Shown: piece after piece, positions 32,986-43,926 of the stretch
How the letters are laid out: the number at the start of each line of letters is the position of its first letter
Numbering within the stretch: the stretch's first letter is position 1
Source of the DNA: Neonectria sp. B-13
Taxonomy: Eukaryota; Ascomycota; Sordariomycetes; Hypocreales; Nectriaceae
Assembly: GCA_002682825.1 (NCBI GenBank)
Contig: NOKP01000019.1
Coordinates: 434,001-498,000, forward strand
Reading direction: 5' to 3'
Length of the DNA stretch: 64,000 nt
Notes under the pieces: generated by a model
Told to the model about the DNA's origin: nothing
The model's input: the letters and a program-made list of their open reading frames with translations, nothing else
The model's database searches: none
Made by a program: the position numbers and the translations under genes

Positions 32986-35505
32986 ATGGAGCTCGGACCC
33001 AACTATGATCCTGCATTCGTTACTCAAGATGATGCAGACTCAGACCAAGAAACTCCTCCTACCGACGACTTCTATTCCGACCCAGCTAACTTCTTTGCCT
33101 CGTTGGGCCTCCCTGCTCCAAAACTACCGTCTGCAGCCGAAATTCTTGATGAAGCCAAGAAAAGAGGACCGGAGATATTCCGCAATTACAGGATTTTAAA
33201 TACTGTCCTTGAAAGGCACGAGTCGATGATACGGAAAAGATGGGTCAAGAAAACCACCAAGCAAAGACTTAGTATCCTGTCAAAAGCATGGCCAGACATG
33301 CCGGCTGGCCACCGACCGGACTTTGCGGCATTTCGACAAAAGGGAAGACAATGGCAGGCTCAAGGCAGCAAAAGCACTGGCTCTTACATGTGGCCTTATA
33401 TCAACCAGGAGGACCTCTCCCAGACGCAGCCGCTTCTGCTGCTTCTCAATGCACGAGGACGTGAGGTTCCATCTAGCTTCGCAGCTGCTGATCTGGAGGC
33501 TATGCACCTGGGCATAGTGAGCGACGCCATCGAGCGCCCGTTTTTGAACGACTACACGATGATATTGCATGGAGTTACAGATGGCTCTGAGTACGGAAGC
33601 CTGCTTGCATGGGATGATCATCCGGACGCATTTGACTGGATGCATACCCGTAAACAGTTCGCCCCGGCTGATGGTATTGTCGTGCTCAAAGCCCAAGGCG
33701 CACTGATGGGGTTTCTTGTCAACTGCTGCCAAGTCATCCTCCATGACATCCCGAACGCTCAACTGGGCAGCGACGCGTATCCCATCCAGCCAGAGCCTCC
33801 TGTGAAGACAGAAGTCGAATCGCAGGGATTTGAGTCGTTGGCGGCCATGGCCGCCGCAGCGCCTTACCGAGTCCCGGCCAAATTTGAACTAGAAAAGGTC
33901 GAATCCTTGCTCGCGGCCAAGACACGGGCGGCAGAAGATCACCTCTGGTCCTTGCGTGAGGATCCTCATTATTTTCATCAGCACCTGGTAGAGGGCAAAG
34001 AACATCGACAAGAGATGATCAAGGACACAGGCGGTCGGCCTCACCCGACTCTTGTCCCGGGCCAAGAAGCGCTTTTCTGGACGCGGGTGATTGGCAATGT
34101 CCTTGTTGAGGGATACTTTGAGCTGGAGACTTTCTCCGAGCTCCATCAACAGAGTAAGATGTTGGTGGACCTCCAAAGAAAGTACGCCGCAGATATTTCA
34201 CCCCTGAAAGATCTCCCTCGGGAGTATCTACTCGCGCTTCTGCGCTTTCGCCACTTCCTCAATCAAGCTGTGAAAGGCCCTTTGGCGCAGCTGAAGCAGA
34301 CCGTCGTGGCGTCTCCGCCGATGCGAAGGTTCTATGCTCGGGTTCCCCCAATGGATCCCACTTCGTCCAAAATTCAGATTGTGTCCAAGGGTATCAAGAT
34401 GTCCAAGATCGAGGAGAATCTTAAGCATCTGCTCCGGATACTCTGGGAGGACGGCCATAAACTCTTTCTCTTTAGACTTTCCAATGTGGTTGACGAACTA
34501 GAACGTCTCTTGGAAGCCGAGCCAGCAGCAAGAGACCTCATCTCATTCCACGTGGCCAAAATCATCGGCAATCTTTCCATTCAATCCCAGTGTCTCCATC
34601 AACTCGAGATATACCAGCCCTGGGCCCAAAACTTCGATTCGGCAGCCGTGGACCTCGAATCAGATCTCGAGAAGGACTATGCCGAAAAGTGCAAACCGTG
34701 GGCTCTGATCCTCGCAGCCTTCAACGACGCCAATCTCGGGAAAACTGCGAGATTCGGAGAACCGCTGCCTGGGAGGTTCACGTACCCCATCGACAAACGT
34801 CGTACGAAGGAGAATGTGGAGACGCTGCGACGAGCGGAGCGGAACCTCGATGTATTCTGGGCCAGTGTCGACCGTTTGCTGCATGCAAAGCTTGGGAAAT
34901 CGCAAGCACCTGCTGTGCAGGGGCTTTATTCACAGGCTCGTCTCCTGCAACGGACGCCGGAATGGGTCGAGCCATTAGCGGGTCAAAATGTCGTGGCAAC
35001 TCCTCCTACAGAACAGCCGCTTTCACCCTTTTATTTCGGATCAAGGGACGGCCCATCCTCGAAGGTATCAATGGATCGTTCAGAGCCGGAGCCCTTCAAA
35101 GCCAAGATCAAGACTCGAGGCGCCCCCGGCCAAGACGCAGAGGCATCAGAGAGTGTCGAGGTCGGTCATCAGGAAGACACGGCAACCCGGCCGTTTTTCG
35201 CAGTTGACAATCGCGCGCTCAAAGTCTTCCGTACTTTGTTCTTCGATCCTGCCGTTAAGTCAACGCCTGGAGAAATCCCGTGGAGTCACTTTGTGCATGC
35301 TTTGACGTCGGTTGGATTCGGAGCGCAGAAGCTCTACGGGTCCGTGTGGCAGTTCTCGCCTGTCACGTCTGACTGTCTAGGAAGTATTCACTTTCACGAG
35401 CCGCATCCGAGTGGCAAGCTGCCATTTGTGGTAGCTAGACGCTATGGTCGGAGACTGACTAGAGCTTACGGTTGGACTGGTGAGCAGTTTGGTCTTAGCA
35501 AGTAA
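32986..35505 (+). CDS. Large fungal protein of unknown function with conserved C-terminal module
   Basis: An 839-residue intronless frame with balanced composition, clearly coding. After an acidic, disordered N-terminus (residues 1-35) comes a helical region with WPYINQEDLSQTQPLLLLLN near residue 145. Residues 350-650 are helical with charged segments, then a low-complexity linker. The last 85 residues form a compact conserved-looking module: PGEIPWSHFVHALTSVGFG, KLYGSVWQF, IHFHEPHPSGKLPF and ARRYGRRLTRAYGW. Similar modules end many uncharacterised fungal proteins. The order (helix, glycine turn, GSxWxF strand, HxPHP strand, helix) recalls HicA-like folds, which is only my inference. No transmembrane segment or signal peptide. 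Confidence 0.75.
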   Translation: MELGPNYDPAFVTQDDADSDQETPPTDDFYSDPANFFASLGLPAPKLPSAAEILDEAKKRGPEIFRNYRILNTVLERHESMIRKRWVKKTTKQRLSILSKAWPDMPAGHRPDFAAFRQKGRQWQAQGSKSTGSYMWPYINQEDLSQTQPLLLLLNARGREVPSSFAAADLEAMHLGIVSDAIERPFLNDYTMILHGVTDGSEYGSLLAWDDHPDAFDWMHTRKQFAPADGIVVLKAQGALMGFLVNCCQVILHDIPNAQLGSDAYPIQPEPPVKTEVESQGFESLAAMAAAAPYRVPAKFELEKVESLLAAKTRAAEDHLWSLREDPHYFHQHLVEGKEHRQEMIKDTGGRPHPTLVPGQEALFWTRVIGNVLVEGYFELETFSELHQQSKMLVDLQRKYAADISPLKDLPREYLLALLRFRHFLNQAVKGPLAQLKQTVVASPPMRRFYARVPPMDPTSSKIQIVSKGIKMSKIEENLKHLLRILWEDGHKLFLFRLSNVVDELERLLEAEPAARDLISFHVAKIIGNLSIQSQCLHQLEIYQPWAQNFDSAAVDLESDLEKDYAEKCKPWALILAAFNDANLGKTARFGEPLPGRFTYPIDKRRTKENVETLRRAERNLDVFWASVDRLLHAKLGKSQAPAVQGLYSQARLLQRTPEWVEPLAGQNVVATPPTEQPLSPFYFGSRDGPSSKVSMDRSEPEPFKAKIKTRGAPGQDAEASESVEVGHQEDTATRPFFAVDNRALKVFRTLFFDPAVKSTPGEIPWSHFVHALTSVGFGAQKLYGSVWQFSPVTSDCLGSIHFHEPHPSGKLPFVVARRYGRRLTRAYGWTGEQFGLSK

Positions 35506-36934
35506 GAATTGAAGACTTGGGAAGGATGAACAGGATGAACAGGCTGAACTTGAAACGCCGACTGTCCAAGAATAAAATGTTGAGTCTGAAGCTCTGTCCG
35601 GTGATAGCACAGTTAGCAACAATCTCGCGTACGTTTAGGAGACCGTCAACCAAGATAAGTGGATCTTTCAGCCAGATTTCTTGTGCTCTCTTCCTTCAAA
35701 CTTCATCTGAATTCCCTTATACTTGGTCCAAATCGATCTGATTCGGCACATCTCCTCTAATACATGAAGAAAAAATGGCCCGGCTAGGATCCCCTGCTTG
35801 GTGCTGTATTCAACCACCCGGCCCTGCCCCAAACGGTCGTAAGATTGAAGAGCTGATGAAGTACCTTCAAAGATGTCTTCTCTTCTATTGTCACCGAATC
35901 CAACATTAAAGCTGGGTTCAGAGGGGCCGATTTGGTCCCTCACGATCCTCAGGTAGTCCTACCAATGCTGGATATTAAGTTACGGACTCCAACACCGACT
36001 GGACTGCCTCCAGAAGGGACCGACCCTTGGGTCTCTTTGACACCACGCAACCCGGTAGAAACCCTCTCGCAGTCTGCATATGTTAAAAATTGAATTATCC
36101 GTCATCAAGGAAGCTCTCTGATACCAATTGTTGGAGCTGTTGACCAGACTTCGAAGGGGGGGCAACAATGATGCACGAGGTAGCCCTCCTCCATACTGAA
36201 GGCAAGTCACTCCGAACGGCGAATGAGACACTAAGAAAACGCTGGAGGGCAAAAAGAACACATGTACGACAAGGAGGGGTCCTTGAAGTAGGGGAGGCTC
36301 ATGATCTTCTAGCTCAGAAGAATGTTCATCAGTAGGGAGCTCAAGAAATGTGGTAAAGTAATGGTCGTTCGAGAAGGGCAGCAGCAAGCATTCGACGATG
36401 CGGCACTTGCGGAAAGCAAGGTCATAATTTGAGAACCAACTCAGAAGATGTAAATTCATCTGGAGGTTCTAATTGTAGCCTGAATGAATAGATCCTCAAT
36501 GTTATAGTGTTGCAATTGAGCGATAAAGGGCAGGGGGTATGCCCAAGCCAGTGCACGCCCTGCCTGATGTCGTGAGACTCTTTCGAATCATTTGCTGAGT
36601 CTATGTTGATCATTGATGATATCATCGTCTTCGCCGTCGCCAGCATTTTGCCGCGGATGCAATTCAGGCCAAGTCGAATGAAGTCGGTGTCCTTAGGCCT
36701 CATCCCGGAGTATATTGGCAGTCCTTGTCGCAGAGCATTGGGGCGAATGCAAATGGACCAGCAATCAGGGCGGGCATTATGCAGTGGTGCCATATGATCC
36801 ATATCGACCCAACACTCCTCCTGTTGGGATACAACTCTGCGTTTGACACCTCAGGTCAACCCACGAGGTGCTATGGAGCCTAAAAGTCCGCAACGACGAA
36901 CGATTTCGCTCAGGTCGTCTGGGCATCTCATGTT
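35506..36934. other. No recognisable gene
   Basis: 1.4 kb with moderate-length minus-strand frames at 35980-36459 and 36422-36802, neither with recognised motifs nor plausible splicing. The right end holds the promoter of the deaminase-like gene. Confidence 0.4.
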
Positions 36935-38235
36935 ATGTCCTATCTGAACCCTTACACAATCACAACGTCGAACGAACCGCAGCAGCCTGGTCATTCTCCG
37001 ACCGGCTTTGGTGACGACTACGACACCGAAGGTGATGCTGATGGCGATGCATCAAGCCTCGATGCCGAGCCCTTGACACCCAGCGATGATACCTTCTGTG
37101 AGAAGTTCTTTGATAACATCTGTGAGCTTCTTGCTCATACAAAGGGTGGTAAACATGTTACCGCCATTGCCTTGAGAGAGAAGGAGGATTCCGTCGAGAT
37201 TGACATCGTTCGCAACGACGATTTCATCGCGAACGATGAGGATTACCTGTCTCAGCTGACGAAATTCTTTGCTATTAGGGTTGACGGTATGCGATCGCAG
37301 TGCAGCGTCTGAACGGTGCGTACCAATGCTAGGAAACCAGACCGTTTACGATCTGACTCTGCTGAGCTCTGCCGCTCTTTCCTGCGAGACACAATCGACT
37401 ACAGTGAAAGTCGCGTTGACTACTGCATTCAGGATGCAGCCAAGGCGATCAAGGGCCTGTCATATCGCTCTCCTGATTTCCATCCCCGGGAACAGCAAGC
37501 TCCGCAACTCGACTGTCCTCTAGGCTGCTGTTCTCAGAAACATGCACCATGTTCTCAATCTGCCACAAATCTTCTCCGTGATCTGGTCCTCTTTGAGGTT
37601 TGGCAGCCCGCCATTACAAAGCCGACAGGAATAAAATATCGAAGACGAGAGATCGTGGAGCGGGCTGCCGCTGCCATTGGGTCACCAGAAGGTACTCTTC
37701 AAATCCTCAGTCGGACGATCCCCTCCGCCGACCCTTTCCTGACCCCGAAGAAGTGGCAAATCCTAGCTAGGCCTATTACCAATGTGAAGACTATCTGCCA
37801 AATTGCACAGCTGCTTCCTAATTTCCGCTCCATCAATTTCCTCCTGCTTCCGCCGCCTGCTCCAGTCACGCTTTGCGGTAACACGGTTCCCAGTTTACAG
37901 AAGGCATGGAACAGCTGAACATCTCGGAAAGTCCATCCAAGGAAATACCTGGGGTTTGGATTAAGAGGAGAGATCGGTTCAAAATTGAGTGCCTCCGGAT
38001 GCTCCCAAGCCACTGCGAAATGCAGCTCCTCATGCGGTATGAGGCTGAGCCGTCTCTCGCCCCGAAACTTTCCTACTTTGGCTGTAGTAAGAAGGCCTGC
38101 TACATTTGCTCCATATTCTTGTTCATCTCGCCATTGAAACCGAAAGTCAGAGGACATCATGGGATGTGCCATCCTTTGTGGGCTGTCTGGCCCTACAGCT
38201 GGGAGGCTATGCGCCCATGGTTGAACGAGCTGTGA
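36935..38235 (+). CDS. OTT_1508-type nucleic-acid-deaminase-like protein with frame interruption
   Basis: Exon 1 36935-37286 joins by a 54-nt GT-AG intron (37287-37340) to exon 2, whose frame ends at 37916-37918. The family sequence continues in another frame to 38235. A GT-AG interval of 23 nt at 37878-37900 would restore frame but is shorter than any normal intron, so an indel (gene decay or assembly error) is as likely. The C-terminal part holds the zinc-deaminase signature: SHCEMQLL at about 38008-38031 (His-Cys-Glu) and ACYIC at 38095-38109 (CxxC), with FGCSKKA before it. This fits the fungal OTT_1508-like deaminase family, thought to act on nucleic acids and related to bacterial toxin deaminases; the substrate is unknown. 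Confidence 0.6.
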
Positions 38236-38299
38236 GAGATGTTGAAGCAGCAGATAAGGGATCACATCAGTCCAGAGTCTCGTTCACCAAAAGTCCATA

Positions 38300-38858
38300 T
38301 CAAGTAATCTTCTCGGCATTCATCTTGGCATTCTCGGTGCCGCTCTTGGCCAGCTCCACGACCCTGTCAGGGCGATATTGCACGTCAATGCACTGCGGCT
38401 GCGATACCGTGGGCGTCCAGTGATACGTCTCGTGCAGGACGGTGCGAGCGCGGATGGGCTTCCAGTTTTCCACCTTCATCTGCCAGTTGATGTCGCCGTT
38501 GACCTTTTTAACTACCTTCTCGAAAGACATGGTCTCTTCCAACTCCCAGAATTCCGAGCAGAGGATCACATAATGCGCTGACCATAGGTGGCCGGGATCG
38601 TTCCACGTAACGGCGTAACGATTTGTGCACAACGAGGGGTCGTAGTTTTCCACATACTCTCCATGGCAGTACCAATATGAATACGTGTTAATGGGCGGCT
38701 GCAGGAAGCCAGAGAAATGGATCAGGTACTCTCTGCCAATGTTTTCTGTCTCGTGTTAGCAGCCGCTCGAGCATCTGTAGATACCATCTCCTCTCATGGG
38801 ACAGTCTAGTATGCGACAACTCACCTCCAATTGGTCTAGGGTCCCAACTGCCAGCCAT
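38300..38858 (-). CDS. HExxH zinc metallopeptidase-like protein, short
   Basis: Model: exon 1 38825-38858, GT-AG intron 38746-38824 (79 nt), exon 2 38300-38745; 159 residues, in frame. ARTVLHETYHW gives the zinc-binding HExxH motif at residues 117-121, preceded by LWSAHYVILCSEFWEL; both resemble fungal deuterolysin/Lys-specific metalloendopeptidase-like proteins. There is no signal peptide at the chosen ATG, and the protein is short for the family. The N-terminus may have been lost, since the 3' end of the next gene lies only 40 bp upstream. The C-terminus ends NAEKIT where relatives continue, so the gene may be truncated at both ends. Confidence 0.5.
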
Positions 38859-38898
38859 TATCGACACATGTGCCTCGGTAAAATATGCAACCAACTAA

Positions 38899-40088
38899 TT
38901 ACAACTCCAATTTAGCCTCGGTATGCCTCCCCCGCTTTTCGGGACAATTCTTCGGCTCCTCGCACCCGACAGGCGCCTCTTGTCTCCATCGCGAATACTG
39001 CGCTGATCCCCTGGCGTTTGCAAATGCAGGATTAATCACGCCACCTTCGCCGTTCACGACCAACGCCCTTTCCTGCCCATTTCCCAGGGCGTCTCGGAGG
39101 GCGCCGAGAAAGCGCGGGTGGGTGGCGTCTTCTCCTGTGAGCATAACCATGGTAAGCCTGGAAGGGAGCCTTCTCACGAGCTCCTCCAGCCGATTGCGAA
39201 TATATTCCCATAATGCCTCCTCTGACTCAAACTTGTTAATAGCATCTAATCCAGCTGAAAAGTCCACAAAGCTCTCTATAATCCTTTGGAACCCATTAAA
39301 GGGAGCCTCTATTTTCATCACCTCAGCACGAAGGTCTCTCTTAGTAAAACCTACAACTAATACCATCTCCAATGGCATCTTCTCCTCCTCATCCCAACAG
39401 TCAAAGAGGTTCTTATAACTCTTGCACAACCCATGCTTATGGGCTGCAAAAACAGCATGTCCCTCAGTCAAGTGCGTTGGGTACATACCGGCCTCTGGCA
39501 GCGGAGGCCACCCGATTTTCGGCCGGGGCAACTTAGAGGACAGCCACGGCTGTAGACCAGCGTGCTCAAGGGCGTCAGAGAGGTCATATTCCATAAGCCC
39601 AGGAATAGGCGGGTGAGATACAGAGACGCGGTCAAGAGGACTGGCGATGGTGGCTGATGTAGTATTGCGTAAAGAGATCAACATATCAGCCAGTATGCCA
39701 ACATCACCCGTTGCTGGCCAGCCGAGTTTCTTGTTGATAGAACGGCGCCATTTACTCCATCTGCTTAGAGGTGGAGGCTCAGGTGAGGCCATAAGCCGGG
39801 CCATAAGCGTTATATAGTCTGGTGAGGCAGAGACAAGAGCGATGTCCATAACAGTACCGTTGTTAAGATGGACAGCAGCAGAGCTAAGCGGCGAGTTAGC
39901 CTTGTTTTGGCAAAATGTGCAAGTTCGAGGCTACTGCATGCTTACCCAGATGAAAACGAGAGTCCGAAGCCCACCCCAGGTGCATTGTAGATGACATCAG
40001 GGACACACTCCGCGCATCTTGGGAATGGTTCGTCAGAAATACTGTTGATTCCCACGATAAGAAAGCTGATGAAATGATATAGCTTCAT
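38899..40088 (-). CDS. Secreted ASKHA/Hsp70-like fungal protein of unknown function
   Basis: Model: exon 1 39946-40088, GT-AG intron 39884-39945 (62 nt), exon 2 38899-39883; 375 residues, in frame. The first exon encodes a signal-peptide-like start (MKLYHFISFLIVGINS) then GFGLSFSSGSAAVHLNNGT, which looks like a phosphate-loop strand pair. LTGEDATHPRF near residue 296 followed by ANARGSAQYSRWRQE resembles the last nucleotide-binding segment of Hsp70-like ATPases in a fungal hypothetical family. ASKHA membership is inferred from this layout. It is upstream of, and on the same strand as, the metallopeptidase-like gene, with only 40 bp between them. Confidence 0.7.
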
Positions 40089-41469
40089 GACTTTAAGAAT
40101 AACCAGTTGGTGATGCTCTGCGACGTGTTTAATCGAGTCTAAGGATCATGTATTCTTGAGGAATTGCTCAAGGTGGAAGATGCCAAGTTTGACAATTTAA
40201 AGACAACAGGCTGGATGGACCCTTTATTAGAATATGAACCCACCACTTAAACGAGCGAGGCCGAGGAGATCACGTGTGCCCAAGTACCTCTTCTCTTCAG
40301 TTAGACTCCCCTGTTAACTTACTTATCCTAGTTGCATAAAGCTGTGGGCTATCTAATCAAGGTAGCTTGGCTTACCTAGCACAGACCATGACATGTTGCG
40401 GCTGCGCTATCTTACTAACTGGCCCATTTGCCTTTCTTCTGCATTGCTTAAACAGGATCTGGGCTTCCTTCTGCGCGATGCATACGACGTACCAACCGGT
40501 AGGGGCGGCGATATGAGTTCTATCCACCGCCTATATGCAGCTGTCTTTAGTTTCGTCCTTTGCGGGTGGTATTTAAGGTGTGGCACTTTACGAAGCCGAC
40601 TCTGAAAGCCAGGTTACGAGGTCATCCACAGCTGCAACTGCACTGTATAGTATCCTAGCAATATATTCGAAAGCGAATAAGACTCTTATTGTCAGATGCA
40701 CTGTTACACTATTTGATAAACTTAAGCTTTATTCCACGTTAGGTTTAGTTGTCTGTGTTATTCTATCCAACAATCTGCCAATTCAACTTAACACTTATCC
40801 CGATTGTAACTACGAGCCGATCGGACATGGAAGTTTGTCACGATTAGTGAACCACGGCAGAAGTCGTCAGTTGACCTGACGGCACGCCATCAGGCAGACA
40901 GCTGAACAGGATAGAGACCATGGCGGCAATTGGCCACCTCACTGAGCGGTTGTTCATGTTCCGCGTCAACGCTCTCCGCGTCAACTTCGCTGGTGTTGTC
41001 AAGATTAGTATGGTCCTATGCAAATCACAGGCGCGTAGTTCACAGTGGATGTCTATTTCCCAATTGGAGCTTAAAACCGACAACTGATCCCTGGATTCAC
41101 GAGGCTGGGCTGTCTTTTAAAGATCACATTAAAATTGGAAGTAACACGATGGAATTATATCGCCCCGGTGGGAGATTTAATAAAGGGGAAACTGCATCTT
41201 ACTGTCGGATGCGCGTTCTGAAGTCTTCGGACTGGGAAGCTGAGTATTTAGGATGCAGGGAGGGAACAAGGTTGATGGGTTTGGAGAATCTACAAATTTG
41301 ATGGAGACATTGGCTTCAATGCGCTTTAAGACACTCCGAGCAAGTTCATAAATCTAAACTGATAGATGCATCCAAATTTAATGAGTATCAGGCATTGGCC
41401 TAGCATCAAGCCGACTGAGCAATAGGCAACCCAAAGTTCAGCGAATGACTGTGATATCACCTCGTCATA
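40089..41469. other. No recognisable gene
   Basis: 1.4 kb with the promoter of the minus-strand secreted-protein gene at the left. Short frames at 40393-40605, 40580-40879 and 40930-41301 have no recognisable features. Confidence 0.45.
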
Positions 41470-41474
41470 GATAA

Positions 41475-42845
41475 CCACAATGGGTTTCGGTAAAGGTCGC
41501 GACGAATGGACTATAGCCTTCGGCTGACAAGACCTGCTTCATCATTACTGATGCGAGCAACGGCAGGGCGGCTCAAGTTGTTGCGTTTCCAGAGGCATTT
41601 GTCACTGGATATCCCACATGGATAGCATAAGCATGGTTGTCTACGTCTGTTCAGAGAAGGGACCTTGCCAACGCAGCGCAGGAGGCAAGCCCTAAGTGCT
41701 GAGATGCACTCAAGTATATCGAAAACTCTCATCGTGGACTTCAAGGAAATGCACCAGATTCAGGCATGCGCTGCTAGGAACAAAACTGTGGCTGTCCTAG
41801 GATTCTCAGAGAACGACCACCATTCTTTGTTCATAGTCCAGGCAATCATCGACGTAGATGGTAAGATCGTTTTGAAGCGTTGGAAGTCAAAAACTACGCA
41901 CTTTGAAAAGGCCGTTTTTGGTGATGCTTCTGGCAATAGCTTGATCAACGTGGCTTCTACTGGAATTGGAAGGCGAGTGGGAACTCTAGCGGGATGGGAG
42001 CATTGCCAGTTTGGCGGCGGAAAGGGACAAGAACTGTTGCATTGCTAGCTACGGCAAAATGGAATGCGCACTCCGCTAATGCGTAGTACAACTATGACTT
42101 ATATGTGACAAGAACCAATACCCTAAAGCAATAATAGTCCCTAAAAAAGGTACACTGGAATGCGTTGCATAGGCGTCTCAGTTGGTTAGCCTAAAGCTGC
42201 ACTAGACAGCGCGTATGTGGCTAGGCAATCTAGTGATTAGTACCTCCTAATAGGAAAGTATCTCATGAAGTAGATTGTTAAGTCGAAAGTAGGAAAGAAT
42301 GTTAGCAAGGCATTGAAGTGGCCTGTAGCTGGCTTGACAATTGGTATAGTAGAAGATAGGGGTTTAACTCTAAATTGAGTAATAATTAGAAAGTAGTTAT
42401 AGAATTCTTTCTTAAAAAACAAAGGCCTAGACTAGAGCTTTGAGCTCAATGAGCTCTCTTCTCTTTTTGTCTCTGCTATAAGAACCTGCTCTTCTTCCTT
42501 GATAAAAAGAAGATGATGAAGAAAAATCCTCGCCCCTCCCCTCAATCTTCCTTTAGACTGTGCACCTTTTGCCCAATTAATCCCTGCTAGCAACCAGCTA
42601 GCACATTAGTCCCAAGATCCCTGCCACAGCAGCCATTGCTTAAATACCATACCGTAACCCAGAGAGAAGAGAGTAATTAATAAGCCAGAGAGGTATTGAA
42701 AAGTTTAGTACTGAGAACGCCTTCCTCGTGTCTTACCCGGGTGGTGGATATTCTGCGGTCATTGGCCCGGACGGGAGAATCCTCTCGATACTACTCGACC
42801 CGACTACTGAAGGTCTCGTTTATGCGGATCTGGATCTGGACAAGG
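41475..42845 (+). pseudogene. Nitrilase/cyanide hydratase pseudogene
   Basis: N-terminal pieces (VAFPEAFVTGYPTWI near 41590-41630; VLGFSENDHHSLFIVQAIID, 41795-41855; FGDASGNSLINV near 41920-41950) are followed by TLAGWEHCQ at about 41985-42010. There nitrilases have the nucleophilic Cys directly before WEH; here that position is Gly. Coding ends at 42046 beside a copia LTR end. A C-terminal piece, NAFLVSYPGGGYSAVIGPDG with TTEGLVYADLDLDK, reappears at 42715-42845. The roughly 90 residues between are missing, early stops and frame changes occur, and the active site is lost, so this is a dead gene split by insertion plus deletion. Confidence 0.72.
42035..42117 (-). mobile_element. Ty1/copia LTR end, inverted copy
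   Basis: Starting with TGTTG at 42035, about 83 bp match the reverse complement of 47221-47303 with only two visible differences. On the minus strand this is the 3' end of an LTR (ending CAACA) lying in the broken nitrilase gene. Sequence to about 42700 is probably the rest of the insertion: it separates the nitrilase pieces and contains a pyrimidine-rich, AT-rich stretch at 42420-42560. The other LTR boundary is not identified. Confidence 0.6.
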
Positions 42846-42869
42846 TAATTTTCGCTTACAGCTCGCTAC

Positions 42870-43926
42870 AACTAACCTATACCCAGAGCTCGTGATGGTT
42901 GACAGTTTCTCGGGGGACAGTGCATCGGTACCTGAATAAGCGCCATGTGTTTCTACTAGGGACTACATCCATCAATTGATTTGATACCACTCACACACAC
43001 GGTCAGACCCATGTCGGCGAGTGTATGCCCTGCACAGCTGCCTTAGCGCCAAGATTCGGAGCCTTTCCCAAGATTGCAGATGGAGTCTCGCATTCCAGGT
43101 TGCGTTGGTGAGTGGGAATATGTGAGACCTATCCCTGATCACGCCATTGTCAACCTCGCATACACAGTGGCTGAGTGGCTGGAGAACTGAACTATTTAGA
43201 TGGCATCTTAAGAATTGAGATTAGCTACAGGTTTTTAAGGGCAATAGGAAGAAAAACATTACAGTCATGAGGGCTGATTTTGATCATCATTCAGTTACTT
43301 GCCACGGGAGTCCATTCAACCTGGGTGAAATGCTGTCTTCATCGTTTGCGCAATCCATACCTGAATCAGAGGCCGTGCTGTCAATAGCAACCTTAGAACC
43401 CACTACTCGGAAAATAGTGATTAGGGATGACGGCATATGTCTCACCGCTAAGGCATCTGTCAACGCCGGGAAAATTGTGACCTCCGCAGCATCAAAAACC
43501 GCGAAGACCTGCAATCACACTGCCATATTCTCGGAAGCCTGGAGTCATGCGATGGATCTCTCTCTTCCTAGATTAGACATTTGTTTTTAACTTTTCTGCT
43601 TGCATTAGTGCGTGTAACCTTGACGCCTTAGCTTGTGTCGTTGGTTGAGATCGTGCCGGGCACTTGTGTTTAGGGTAGGGATCACCGCAATGTCCGTCCT
43701 AATTCAGCTTGCCTGCCGAGGAATGACGCGCCACTCTCAGCCCCTCGTTTCAATATGTCTGGGCGTACGGACACTTCACCGCACTTCTTTTTATTTTCGC
43801 ATTCAGCCGATGCCACCTCATTTACTCGCCTTAGACTTGAAGGAAGCCTTGTGAAAGTGCGGAAACCAACCAGCTTCTCCTCACTCCAGCGGTCAACTAT
43901 ATCCCTGCCAAGAAGGTATATTCCGC
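42870..43926. other. No recognisable gene
   Basis: A plus-strand frame at 43267-43590 (107 codons) has no recognisable motif. The last 200 bp hold the likely promoter and 5' UTR of the acetyltransferase gene. Confidence 0.4.

Noticed and set aside
34590..35207. 205-codon plus-strand open frame
   Set aside because: It is an alternative-frame shadow of the 839-residue gene with Arg/Ser-rich composition and no motif.
42166..42240. tRNA-like D-arm string GTCTCAGTTGGTTAGCC
   Set aside because: No anticodon stem, T-arm or closing acceptor stem can be folded around it; it lies in the inserted element region.
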